Source: Olivibacter sp. SDN3 (lineage in GTDB: Bacteria; Bacteroidota; Bacteroidia; Sphingobacteriales; Sphingobacteriaceae). From it: DNA of 64,000 nt. The DNA is taken from the NCBI RefSeq assembly GCF_014334135.1, contig NZ_CP060497.1, positions 5,022,001-5,086,000 on the forward strand, written 5' to 3'. Below, in pieces: positions 28,401 to 36,365 of the stretch (the first letter of the stretch is position 1; each line of letters opens with the position of its first letter). Under the pieces are notes generated by a model, which was not told the origin of the DNA, searched no databases, and saw only the letters and a program-made list of their open reading frames with translations. Made by a program: the position numbers and the translations under genes.

Positions 28401-28598
28401 GTTGGGTACAGGAATAGTGAAATTTCCGGACTCATTAGTGCTGGTAGTGACAGCGGTTCCTTTTAACTGCACAGTAACCCCGGCAAGAGGTTCTTGAGCT
28501 GCATTTAAAATAGTGCCTGAAACTTGGCGTGTTTGTGCCTTTAGCGACAAAATACTAAAAAGGAGCAAACAATAAAGCGTCCATAGTTTTTTAATCAT
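25500..28598 (-). CDS. SusC/RagA TonB-dependent transporter (pectin locus)
   Basis: A 1032-residue outer-membrane importer. After the signal (about 1-21) comes a carboxypeptidase-regulatory-like domain (about 23-100), then the TonB-box region DEVVVVGYGTVKKGDLTG, the plug (about 115-230, with VDGIVMGDINFLNPADIE and IYGSRGSNGVV), and a beta-barrel ending in GVNLKF. It has no STN domain, so it is not set up to signal to a FecR protein; this agrees with LacI-type control. It is first on the - strand of the pectin locus, downstream of operator B. Confidence 0.96.
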   Translation of the reverse strand: MIKKLWTLYCLLLFSILSLKAQTRQVSGTILNAAQEPLAGVTVQLKGTAVTTSTNESGNFTIPVPNAENQLLVITYLGYKLFELPLEERNSYTITLEEDATGLDEVVVVGYGTVKKGDLTGAVGTVSAETIQSRGTTSAMAALQGAVPGVDISSNSGRPGGNFSVQIRGQNSLAGGNPLYVVDGIVMGDINFLNPADIEAIDVLKDASSTAIYGSRGSNGVVIVRTKNAGSNTASRMAVSYDGFYGIRTTARIPQFMTGREWVDFRTAAYYTYNPNLDQYELTEPNRNSVLQRSPLLEQRLFDEDYEDWLGLATQNGQQQNHYVNIAGMTSDISYNLGLGYQNEEGNFINEDLDRYNMKLSIDHKGNKYFSTGGNVNLSQTITNQGSQFGYRDIMRMPNILKAYDENGDLIPQPGIADAILGTGNFTSSPNPLNEINSGNQETRRYDVLGSFYVQVTPFAGLNFKSTIMPRFTRERIGQFYDVVPGNRNQNEAYQSNTEALEYTWDNQLTYSKTFNDVHNLNATVINSVYKTRFERIQAAAQNLPYNSLWYNLFSGTIQNANSNTAYNESSLLSYAARVNYDYKGKYLVTGTVRYDGSSKLADKWASFPSFALGWRLSEEEFLQKDFISDLKARFSFGYSGNNNGINPYGSMQTPMTDQLVWYDFDGSIVSGFAPGSPVNPNITWEKTREINLGLDFGFFNQRVYGSLDVYDKLSDGLLMSRTLAIESGVPSMTDNIGSVSNKGIELAINSTNIRTNNFQWTTSLNFAHNRNAIESLYGKREDVPGEARFIGQPIEVIYDYRVVGIWKSSEIEEAARWGQQPGQARAEDVNGDGAITANDDRVILGSSNPDWTANLRSSFTYKNWDLSVDLFTRQGIFVSDRFLEEFGPGNTQRGRPKVSFDYFVPAGIDRYDWNNWGSGANGQPIASWAPAAGNEDAQYPAINNPGPYYGSNAQYTDASFIKVRNIILGYSLPQTMLSKARISQCRIYLNILNPFTFTDYQGWDPEYATTTLQNGNGPSNIIYQLGVNLKF

Positions 28599-28767
28599 AG
28601 TGGTTACAATTAGTTAAATGATTTGGTTTATTTTCAGGTTATAGGTGGCTATAGTCCTTTTTTCAATACAATAAATTTATTTTTGGTCTACTTTGTAATT
28701 GCTTAGCTTTTCGTGGAGCAATTATAGAACTATCTCTTTATTTATCCAACGTTGGCAGGATTTTAAA

Positions 28768-28799
28768 TTACGCAATCGATACCGGCAACGATTGCGTAA
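28768..28799. promoter_or_regulatory. Palindromic operator B, between susC and GH43
   Basis: A 32-bp palindrome with outer arms TTACGCAATCG and CGATTGCGTAA around a CCGG centre; 28 of 32 positions are symmetrical. It lies in the 332-bp divergent gap, 170 bp from the susC ATG and 132 bp from the GH43 ATG, so it can control both. A TATTTTTG sequence at 28678-28685 matches a + strand -7 box 83 bp before the operator. No other gene or RNA is seen in this gap. Confidence 0.8.
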
Positions 28800-28930
28800 A
28801 AAATGCATTCTATTGTTTGGTTTATTTCATAAAATTCTGATTATCCTTGCTATAAAACCAATAAGAACGAGGCATTTAGCATACCGAATTAATAAAATTT
28901 TCTTTGTACGAGAATTTATAATTATAAACC

Positions 28931-30580
28931 ATGAAGATCGAGCAATTAACAACAGTTCTGATAGTATTATTAACTGGGTATACGAATCAATTAAAAGCGC
29001 AAACAGAACAGCATGTACCTTATATTTCCAAAGCCTGGGTGGCCGATCAAGGAAATGGGCAATATAAAAATCCTATTTTGAATGCAGATTACTCCGATCC
29101 GGATGTTATCCGCGTAGATGACGATTTCTATATGACAACCTCAAGTTTCGATGCGATACCAGGTCTTCCAATTTTACATTCGAAGGATTTGGTGAACTGG
29201 AAAATTATCGGTCACGCTTTAAAAAGACAACAGCCTTTTGATCACTTTTCTCAAACACAACATGGAAATGGCGTATGGGCACCTTCAATACGTTTTCATG
29301 AAGGTGAATTTTACATCTATTACGGCGATCCAGATTTTGGAATCTACATGATCAAAACGAAAGACCCAGCGACAGACTGGGAAGCCCCTGTGTTGGTAGA
29401 AGCAGGAAAAGGTATGATTGATGTATGCCCTTTGTGGGATGATGATGGGCAAGCGTATATCGCTTATGCATATGCCGGTAGCCGCGCAGGCATTAAGAGT
29501 GTTATTGCAGTTAAGAAATTAAGCTCCGACGGGAGAAAAACGCTCGACGAGGGCGTTATTGTGTACGACGGACACGAAATGGATCCTACGATTGAAGGAC
29601 CTAAGTTTTACAAAAGGAACGGCTTTTACTATATCATGGCACCGGCAGGCGGTGTGTCTACCGGATGGCAGTTGACCTTACGATCGAAAAATATTTATGG
29701 GCCATATGAACGCCATGTATCTATGAAACAAGGCGATACTCCCATTAATGGCCCACACCAGGGTGGTTGGGTCGACACCCAAACTGGAGAAGATTGGTTC
29801 ATACATTTTCAAGATAAAGCTGCTTACGGCCGAGTGGTACACCTTCAACCGATGAAGTGGTTAAACGACTGGCCAATGATTGGTAAACAGATCCCGGGAA
29901 GCCAAACAGGAGAACCTGTTCTTACTTTTAAAAAGCCAAACGTTGGAAAAACACACCCCATAGAGACACCCGTTGAAAGTGACAACTTTAACGGTAAAAC
30001 CATGGGTAAGCAATGGCAATGGCAAGCGAATCCGCGTGCAACATGGTCTTTCTTATATCCCGAAAAGGGCGTACTTCGACTCTATACACAGCTAGTGGCA
30101 GACAGCGCACAGAATTTGTGGGATGTACCTCATGTGTTACTACAAAAGTTTCCGTCAGAAGAATTCACTGCTACAACCAAAGTTACGTTTCACCCAAATG
30201 AAAAATTGGAAAAAGAAAAAACTGGTTTAATAGTTATGGGACAAAGTTATGCCAATTTAGCTCTGGTCAGTGAAAAAGACGGAATGTATCTTGTTTTTGG
30301 CGAAGCTATTGACGCCCACAGAGGTGCGCCTGAGCAGGAGACTGTGCTCTCCAAATTAAACACCAACACCTTATATCTCAGGGTAACTGTTAGTAATGGG
30401 GCAAAATGCCTATTTAGCTACAGTAAAGACGGCAAAAATTTCGAGCCTGTCTACAAAGTGTTTCAGGCTACACCAGGTCAATGGATCGGTGCAAAAGTAG
30501 GCCTTTTCAGTACGCGTGGCACACAAATAAACGACTCGGGCTGGGGTGATTACGATTGGTTCAGTATAGAAAATAAATAA
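28931..30580 (+). CDS. GH43 glycosidase, exported
   Basis: A 549-residue enzyme with a signal peptide (about 1-23, ending LKAQ). Residues about 45-345 are a five-bladed beta-propeller with the GH43 set: D56 (YSDPD, base), D164 (GMIDVCP) and E222 (IEGPK, acid). Residues about 355-549 are the beta-sandwich GH43_C2-type domain. GH43 enzymes remove arabinose, xylose or galactose from side chains, so an arabinan or galactan side chain of pectin is the likely target; the exact bond is not readable. PL10 starts 3 bp after its stop. Confidence 0.93.
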   Translation: MKIEQLTTVLIVLLTGYTNQLKAQTEQHVPYISKAWVADQGNGQYKNPILNADYSDPDVIRVDDDFYMTTSSFDAIPGLPILHSKDLVNWKIIGHALKRQQPFDHFSQTQHGNGVWAPSIRFHEGEFYIYYGDPDFGIYMIKTKDPATDWEAPVLVEAGKGMIDVCPLWDDDGQAYIAYAYAGSRAGIKSVIAVKKLSSDGRKTLDEGVIVYDGHEMDPTIEGPKFYKRNGFYYIMAPAGGVSTGWQLTLRSKNIYGPYERHVSMKQGDTPINGPHQGGWVDTQTGEDWFIHFQDKAAYGRVVHLQPMKWLNDWPMIGKQIPGSQTGEPVLTFKKPNVGKTHPIETPVESDNFNGKTMGKQWQWQANPRATWSFLYPEKGVLRLYTQLVADSAQNLWDVPHVLLQKFPSEEFTATTKVTFHPNEKLEKEKTGLIVMGQSYANLALVSEKDGMYLVFGEAIDAHRGAPEQETVLSKLNTNTLYLRVTVSNGAKCLFSYSKDGKNFEPVYKVFQATPGQWIGAKVGLFSTRGTQINDSGWGDYDWFSIENK

Positions 30581-30583
30581 GTT

Positions 30584-31645
30584 ATGTATGCATCGCTCTT
30601 TCAGTACTTGATAAACATTCTTATCGGATTTTCTTCGGTCTTATATTGCGAGCAACTATTCGCCCAACGTAACCTTAGAGAAGATCTTATTGCAAATAAT
30701 ATGTTAGCACTTCAGCGTAATTATGGCGGATGGTCTAAATTTTTCAATCAACGAGCCGTTCGTTATGATAAGCCGCTTACCGACCACGAAATTGCATTAG
30801 CAAAAGCACAACAAGATAAAAAAGATGCTACTATAGACAATGACGCTACCAGCAAAGAAATTCGGTACCTACTGTGGTATTACCATAAAACACAGGACAA
30901 CCGTTATCTAAAAGCCGTAAAGAATGGAATTGACTACCTATTACGTGCGCAATATGCCAATGGAGGATGGCCACAGTATTATCCAGATACGAGCTTATAC
31001 CGAGCGCAAATCACCTACAATGACTGTGCGATGATCAATGTGCTGTCAATTATAAGAGATATTGTATATAGGCGAGATGGTTTTGATATTTTAGCTACTG
31101 GTTACCGTCGGCGTGCCAAAAGCGCACTGGATAAGGGGATTCAATGTATTCTACAAACACAAGTTGTCATAGACGGCAAGAAAACCATATGGGCGGCACA
31201 ATACGATAAGAAATTATTGGTTCCTGCACAAGCTCGTTCCTACGAATTGCCATCGTTGGCTGCAGCAGAATCAAGCGATATCCTACTCTTTTTGATGTCT
31301 CTCCCCAGCCCTTCAGTCGCCATTAAACACGCCATCGAAGCAGGAACTTCTTGGTTTGAAAAGCACAAAATACAGAACAAAACCGACACCATAGTAAACG
31401 GTGCCGAAACAGCAAGTGGCCGCGACAGAATTTTGATAAAAAGAGTAGGTGCGATTACTTGGGCGCGCTTTTATGATCTTAACAAACAGGAACCTCTTTT
31501 TGCAGGACGAGACGGCACTCCGCAGAAAGAACTCACCTCCATCGAAGATGAACGCAGACTGGGTTACGCCTGGTATGGCAACTGGGGTATAAAAGTGAAA
31601 CAAAACTATCAAATATGGAAAAAACGCACACCAACTAGCTATTAG
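30584..31645 (+). CDS. PL10 pectate lyase, exported
   Basis: A 353-residue lyase with a signal peptide (about 1-28). It has the PL10 (alpha/alpha)3 barrel blocks: MLALQRNYGGWSKF, TIDNDATSKEIRYL, GGWPQYYPD (about 128-135), ITYNDCAM (D147), ARSYELPSLAAAES and RVGAITWARFYDLN. It splits polygalacturonate by calcium-assisted beta-elimination, giving unsaturated ends that GH105 then removes. It is cotranscribed with GH43 (ATG 3 bp after TAA). Its end overlaps the end of the broken CE8 gene on the other strand by 11 bp. Confidence 0.93.
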   Translation: MYASLFQYLINILIGFSSVLYCEQLFAQRNLREDLIANNMLALQRNYGGWSKFFNQRAVRYDKPLTDHEIALAKAQQDKKDATIDNDATSKEIRYLLWYYHKTQDNRYLKAVKNGIDYLLRAQYANGGWPQYYPDTSLYRAQITYNDCAMINVLSIIRDIVYRRDGFDILATGYRRRAKSALDKGIQCILQTQVVIDGKKTIWAAQYDKKLLVPAQARSYELPSLAAAESSDILLFLMSLPSPSVAIKHAIEAGTSWFEKHKIQNKTDTIVNGAETASGRDRILIKRVGAITWARFYDLNKQEPLFAGRDGTPQKELTSIEDERRLGYAWYGNWGIKVKQNYQIWKKRTPTSY

Positions 31646-32226
31646 GTATATCAGAAAATAGCTTCCATCCTTCGAGGATAATACCTTTTGTATATAAGGC
31701 CAGACGTTGGGTGTCAAGTTGCACAATCCATGGCAACCGGCTATCAACCATTGCCGCCAGGTCCTTTACTCTCATATTCCGCAAAAAAGCGGTTGACTCA
31801 TTTTCTTTCTTATTCCAATTATTCCGACCTTCAGCGATAATATGTTGTTCCATTACACTGTTAATATAAACGACTTTTGCATAGGGCCGCCAAGGTCTTC
31901 CAAGAGCCACTGTTTCTTTTGGAATATCGCCTGTTAATCGACAATCTATAAAAACAAAAACCGCAAGCTTTATCTTGAGGAGTAGATGCCGCAGTTATAT
32001 ATCCTGCACCTATACTGTGCAATTGACAATCCACAAATAGCGCCGTCGCTGCACCGAAAATAAAATCCACACTACCTTCTATATAACAATTCTCATAATA
32101 CTGTAGGCTTTGATTTTCGCTATTGTCCTGAGATCCTTTGGCATACAATGTATCCTGAAAGCCCAAAAAACGACAATTTCTAAAGGCCACCCGATTATCC
32201 GTAACGTTCACCGCAACCGCCCTCAT
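31635..32226 (-). pseudogene. Broken CE8 pectin methylesterase (5'-truncated, frameshifted)
   Basis: Two adjoining frames together give the C-terminal two-thirds of a CE8 esterase, which removes methyl groups from homogalacturonan. The first holds GFQDTLYAKG and GSVDFIFGAATALF (catalytic Gln and Asp residues), the second GRPWRPYAKVVY (catalytic Arg). The break is at an A5 run on the + strand (31956-31960): dropping one base restores FVFIDCRLTGDIPKE in one frame. The usual first ~120-130 residues and signal peptide are missing, and only 8 bp separates the fragment from the CE12 gene upstream. The frameshift could be a sequencing error; the missing 5' part could not. Confidence 0.85.
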
Positions 32227-32234
32227 AGGACATT

Positions 32235-33008
32235 TTATTTTAGGTCATGCACTAATTCTAAATCGAGTTCTTTCATTCCTTCTACGGCAAGTTTTGCAAC
32301 CGCCAAGGCTCCTTCCCTATTCAGGTGAGTATTATCAATAACACCTTCCGGGTAGTTTACATGTCCGGATGATAAATGCAAGAAAAGACTTATTGATTTC
32401 TTCTCACCTAATGCTGTTAACAATTTTCCCGTTTTTACCGTTAAATCAATTAAAGGCACGCTCAGGCTATCGGCTACCTCGCGCACCGCATCTGGATATC
32501 CCATATGCGTATCAGCAACAACACCTTTCTCAAAATGTCGTCTAGCAATGGGAGTCAATAAAACAGGTTCTGTCCCCTTAGTTCTCGCTTCGCTGACAAA
32601 CCTGCTTAAATTTTTCTTAAAAACGCAAAGACTGGTACCAACGCCAGGTTTATCTACCTTTTCATCATTATGGCCAAATTGAATAAATAGGTAATCCCCC
32701 TTCACTAAATTATAATATACCTCTTCCCAAAGGCCTTCACTAATGAAGGAACACGTGCTCCTTCCATTTTTTGCTTTGTTCTCAACAGCTATATTGCCTT
32801 TAAAAAAGGTGGTAAAAGGCATGCCCCACCCTGTTTCCGGATATTTATCCTCATCTTTTATCGACATCGTAGAATCTCCTATCATCCATATTTTCTTCTC
32901 TTGTTTATCCGGTGTTGGGTACAAGGTAAAAGGTATTAAACAAAAGAAGATTGCGTAAAAGAAAAGCTTACCACACATCATTATTATTAGATTTATATTA
33001 TGGAACAT
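32235..33008 (-). CDS. CE12-type GDSL esterase (rhamnogalacturonan acetylesterase-like)
   Basis: A 257-residue SGNH esterase with an N-terminal signal segment. The nucleophile S46 is in MIGDSTMS, the N114 block is FGHNDEK, and the C-terminal D225xxH228 is in DNTHLN. It would remove acetyl groups from pectin backbones so that lyases and GH28 can act. The start could also be one of two ATGs at 32981 and 32978, which give a better signal peptide (MMCGKLFFYAIFF). It opens the - strand unit that ends in the broken CE8 gene and lies downstream of operator C. Confidence 0.9.
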   Translation of the reverse strand: MFHNINLIIMMCGKLFFYAIFFCLIPFTLYPTPDKQEKKIWMIGDSTMSIKDEDKYPETGWGMPFTTFFKGNIAVENKAKNGRSTCSFISEGLWEEVYYNLVKGDYLFIQFGHNDEKVDKPGVGTSLCVFKKNLSRFVSEARTKGTEPVLLTPIARRHFEKGVVADTHMGYPDAVREVADSLSVPLIDLTVKTGKLLTALGEKKSISLFLHLSSGHVNYPEGVIDNTHLNREGALAVAKLAVEGMKELDLELVHDLK

Positions 33009-33099
33009 ACCCCCATCGACACAGGTTGCCTCACTTAACTCTTGCCAATTTTACGAAATTAGGTGATCACATAAATTACAAATCAAACAGAAAATAAAC

Positions 33100-33123
33100 G
33101 CAATCGATGCCGGGATCGATTGC
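33100..33123. promoter_or_regulatory. Palindromic operator C, between CE12 and lacI-type gene
   Basis: GCAATCGATGCC and GGGATCGATTGC form a 24-bp palindrome with CCGG at the centre and one mismatched position per arm. It lies 91 bp before the CE12 start and 142 bp before the regulator, in a divergent gap, so it may control CE12 and the regulator itself. It shares GCAATCG...CGATTGC with operators A and B. Confidence 0.8.
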
Positions 33124-33238
33124 AGTTCATATCGACCTAAGTACCTTATGCCAAGCATTACGCTATACTATTATTAAGCATAAGATAAAGCTACAGCAAG
33201 ATTAACGGTCGTCCCTGTTAAATACGGTGGATTTTCAT

Positions 33239-33246
33239 TAACTTTG
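33239..33246 (+). promoter_or_regulatory. Putative -7 box (TAACTTTG) of the LacI-type gene
   Basis: An exact TAnnTTTG match 19 bp before the GTG start, giving a leader of roughly a dozen bases. No clear -33 TTG. Confidence 0.4.
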
Positions 33247-33265
33247 ATTTTCAAAAAAACTAAAT

Positions 33266-34291
33266 GTGTTTAAACCAATAACCATAAAAGATATAGCGGT
33301 TGCACTCAATTTATCTGCCTCTACTGTATCAAGAGCATTGAGTGATAGTTATGAAATTAATCAAGACACTAAAAAACGTGTGCTGGAGTATGCGGAGAAG
33401 AACAATTATAAGCGTAACCCCATTGCCCTTAGTTTAAAACAGCGGAAAAGTTACTCGATAGGCATCATCGTATGTGAGGTGGCCAACAGCTTTTTTTCAC
33501 AGGCGATAGATGGTATCGAATCAGTTGCATATAAGAAGGGATATAATATTATTATTAGTCAAAGCCATGATTCTTATGAGAGAGAGGTCATCAATATCGA
33601 GCATCTCGCCAATCGGTCTGTTGATGGTTTGCTGATATCTCTTTCTGCGGAGACAAAAGATTTTGAACATCTGAAAAAACTTCATGCCGGTGGCTTACCA
33701 ATTGTTTTTTTTGATAGGATATACGATGGTATCGAAACACATAAAGTGGCTTCAAACAATAAAAAGGGCGCAAAAATGGCGACTCAGCACCTAATAAATA
33801 AAGGTTATAGAAAAATAGCGCATCTCGCCAACGCTCCCCACCTTTCTATCACTAAAGAACGTTTAGCAGGTTACCAGGAAGCATTAGCTGAAAACGGTTT
33901 CCGCTTGGATCAAAAAAACATCAGCTACTGTCACCATGGAGGCAGTAACCAAAAAGAAGTGGAAACCGCTGTACAGTATTTCTTATCAATGAATGAAAAG
34001 CCAGATGCTATTTTCGTCGCAAGCGACCGCTTAAGTATAGGTTGCCTTACAGCTCTTAAAAAACTCAGTGATAATGATTACAACCCTGCTATTGCCGGTT
34101 TTTCAAACAGTGATGTACTCGATTTATTCCAATCGGATTTCTCCAGCATCCGCCAGCCAGCCTTTGAAATGGGCAGAGCAGCGACAGACTTACTTATACA
34201 ACTAATAGAGAGTAAATATCCCATATATGAACATCAGTCGGTTGTATTAGATACTGAACTCATCGAACGAGTAAAAGGAAAATCTAAATAA
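33266..34291 (+). CDS. LacI-family transcription regulator of the pectin locus
   Basis: A 341-residue repressor-type protein. Residues about 4-55 are the LacI helix-turn-helix and hinge (ITIKDIAVALNLSASTVSRAL); residues about 60-335 are the periplasmic-binding-protein-like sensor domain (SIGIIV, then VDGLLISLS, GFSNSDVLDLF). Such proteins release or bind operators when a sugar or sugar acid binds. Three matching palindromes stand before the pectin genes and one of them before this gene. The start is GTG; an out-of-frame ATG overlaps it. Its last 8 bp overlap the end of the convergent TIM-barrel gene. Confidence 0.93.
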   Translation: MFKPITIKDIAVALNLSASTVSRALSDSYEINQDTKKRVLEYAEKNNYKRNPIALSLKQRKSYSIGIIVCEVANSFFSQAIDGIESVAYKKGYNIIISQSHDSYEREVINIEHLANRSVDGLLISLSAETKDFEHLKKLHAGGLPIVFFDRIYDGIETHKVASNNKKGAKMATQHLINKGYRKIAHLANAPHLSITKERLAGYQEALAENGFRLDQKNISYCHHGGSNQKEVETAVQYFLSMNEKPDAIFVASDRLSIGCLTALKKLSDNDYNPAIAGFSNSDVLDLFQSDFSSIRQPAFEMGRAATDLLIQLIESKYPIYEHQSVVLDTELIERVKGKSK

Positions 34292-35261
34292 GATTTTCCT
34301 TCACATAATGAAAACTTCTCCGTATGCTTTCGTAATGATTATCCATATAAATGCCATCTTGTTCGACAAAGAAATGCGACAGTCCTGCTTTATCTGCAGC
34401 TTTGAAAATAGTCTTAAAATCTATGGTGCCATTACCTACTTCTGTAAACCTGATGTCTCCTAAAATTTCCATAGACGGTAACGCATCTTTTCCATGCCCC
34501 ACTATAACCTCTGGTTTTGACTGATCTATATCTTTTACATGCCACATTTCGAATCTCTTTGGGTAGTTGTTAAACAATTCAACTGGGTCAATACCTGATT
34601 TAACGGTCCAAAATAAATCAAGCTCAAATGTTACTAGATCAGGTTCAGTTTGATTTAACAAAATTTCATACCCAGTTTGGTTATCTTCTTCATTTCCCCT
34701 GAATTCCCAGAAATGATTGTGATAGCCTATTTTTAAGCCAGCCTGTTTACAATATTCTCCCCCTCTGTTTAGCTGTTCCGCCATGAATTGAAAATCAGGT
34801 AGGGTTAATTTATCTAAAAGTTGCATGGGGGGCACTGGTATTACGAAATACTGCTGACCTAGATTTGCTGCGATCTCTACTTGTTGTTTTAGCTCATCAT
34901 CATTTCCTTTACCCATAGTTAAATAACTGTTTAAAGTATAATGACCACTGAACGATCGAAGGTTATTGTCTGCTAATATTTTTTTAAGTTCGCCTGTGCT
35001 CAGGTTCCAAAATTTCCCAGAGCCTTTATTGTTTTGATAATCGTAAAATGTTTCTACATGCCCATAGCCAATATTTGCTATTTTCATAAGTGTCTTTTTA
35101 GCATCTTCCGCCAGATCATCACGCATGGTAAATAGCTGTAAACCTATTTTTGACTCTTGAGGTCTTTTGGAACAGGCACCTAAAAGTGCATTTCCAGCTA
35201 GCAAGGAAGTAACAGCAAAACCTGACTGTTTTATAAATCTTCTTCTTGGTATCATAAACAT
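34284..35261 (-). CDS. Xylose isomerase-like TIM-barrel lipoprotein
   Basis: A 325-residue sugar phosphate isomerase/epimerase-like protein (AP endonuclease 2 fold). The N-terminus has RRRFIKQSG and then LLGAC, a Tat-type lipobox signal, so it acts outside the cytoplasm. Metal-binding blocks of the fold are seen: GYHNHFWEF, FELDLFW, WHVKDID and HFFVEQD. Many Bacteroidota carry such exported proteins next to glycan loci, with unknown substrate. Its C-terminal 8 bp overlap the regulator gene tail to tail. The start could also be the second ATG (35255). Confidence 0.88.
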   Translation of the reverse strand: MFMIPRRRFIKQSGFAVTSLLAGNALLGACSKRPQESKIGLQLFTMRDDLAEDAKKTLMKIANIGYGHVETFYDYQNNKGSGKFWNLSTGELKKILADNNLRSFSGHYTLNSYLTMGKGNDDELKQQVEIAANLGQQYFVIPVPPMQLLDKLTLPDFQFMAEQLNRGGEYCKQAGLKIGYHNHFWEFRGNEEDNQTGYEILLNQTEPDLVTFELDLFWTVKSGIDPVELFNNYPKRFEMWHVKDIDQSKPEVIVGHGKDALPSMEILGDIRFTEVGNGTIDFKTIFKAADKAGLSHFFVEQDGIYMDNHYESIRRSFHYVKENLI

Positions 35262-35883
35262 GGGAATTTTGTAATTGATCGGTCTAATTTACACTTATTT
35301 CCGATAAATCAAATGCTAGATTGATTTTTGTCCGAATGATTATTTACAACTTTATTTCGCACCCTAAAACGACTACTTTACCTCTATTGAATCCATTTTC
35401 ATCTATCTCCTACGCTCCAATTTATGATCTTGGTTGGCCGCCTGCCACTCATTCGATAATAAATTGGGCTTTACTGGCTAGCAATAGAGCAGATCGACTG
35501 CAGATCAGCCCAAGAGGAAATATAAGTCACCTAACCAAAAGCGTAGTATTTCCAAGCAGTCTTCGAAGTTTTATCAGGTATTTATCAGGTCTCGACAGGT
35601 TTTGATCAGGTTAACCTGATCAAAACCTGTCGAGACCTGTAAAAAATCTGGAAAACCACCGAATTAGGTATGAAGTTAATCCGAAGACATGCTATACTTA
35701 CTTAAGTGAATTACTCCATGACTCCCAGCACATCAAGAAAGCTGATAGCGGTTGACCCGATGGTGCTCTATTGATTATTTAACAGCGGTAAATTTTGAGT
35801 TCCGTTAACAATCATCTAACTTTACCCGGCATCGGGCATGTTAACTGCACGATTTTATAAATACGTAAAAGCCGAATAAAAAT
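35262..35883. other. 622-bp gap with a long palindrome and no gene
   Basis: No frame in this gap looks like a protein: the longest (about 94 codons, 35321-35605, + strand) has no family pattern and runs into a perfect palindrome. The palindrome at 35586-35639 is listed separately. A TAACTTTA sequence at 35817-35824 is a near match to a -7 box for the ridA-like gene at 35884. Confidence 0.5.
35586..35639. repeat. Perfect 54-bp palindrome
   Basis: Two 27-bp arms are exactly reverse-complementary with no loop; the left arm begins CAGGTCTCGACAGG and the centre is GGTTAACC. Short CAGGT units recur within and just left of it (35575-35580, 35586-35590, 35596-35600, 35607-35611). There is no U tract on either strand, so it is not a standard terminator. 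Its origin (repeat element, insertion scar or recombination site) is unknown. Confidence 0.9.
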
Positions 35884-36354
35884 ATGGAAAACTTTAATGC
35901 AGATAAAAACTTTGAGGCCTTGGGCCTATTCCTGCCTCCTGCACCTGCTCCTTTAGGTGTATATAAGCCCTATCTAATTGACGGAAAATATCTATATCTG
36001 TCAGGCCATGGCCCCGTTCAAGATGACAAAAGCTTAATTATCGGTAGAATTGGGGAAAGCCTAAATATGGAGCAAGGAAAAGAAGCAGCACAACAGGTGG
36101 GCTTAACCATGTTGTCTACCATTAAAACTAATTTGGGCAGCCTCAATAAAGTGAAACGAGTGATTAAAGTGTTGGGAATGGTAAATTGTACGAGTAATTT
36201 CGAAAAACATCCATTTATTATTAATGGATGCAGTGAACTTTTTGCAAAAGTTTGGGGAGAAGAAAATGGTATCGGTGTGCGTAGTGCAGTTGGTATGGGC
36301 AGCCTTCCTGATAATATCCCTGTCGAAGTAGAGGCACTGTTTGAGTTGGCTTAA
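35884..36354 (+). CDS. RidA/YjgF-family protein
   Basis: A 156-residue member of the Rid family, which in its RidA branch hydrolyses reactive enamine/imine products of amino-acid dehydratases. The family pattern LYLSGHGPVQDD and the C-terminal NIPVEVEALFELA are clear; the protein is slightly longer than RidA itself and belongs to a subgroup with an N-terminal extension. The canonical Arg near the C-terminus is not obvious (VEVEALFE), so the enamine activity is uncertain. It opens a three-gene unit with a D-amino-acid enzyme (11-bp gap) and a dipeptidase. Confidence 0.88.
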   Translation: MENFNADKNFEALGLFLPPAPAPLGVYKPYLIDGKYLYLSGHGPVQDDKSLIIGRIGESLNMEQGKEAAQQVGLTMLSTIKTNLGSLNKVKRVIKVLGMVNCTSNFEKHPFIINGCSELFAKVWGEENGIGVRSAVGMGSLPDNIPVEVEALFELA

Positions 36355-36365
36355 TCTGCGATTGT

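Noticed and set aside
35321-35605. A 94-codon + strand frame in the 35.3-35.9 kb gap
   Set aside because: Composition is not protein-like, no leader is evident, and it runs into the perfect palindrome.
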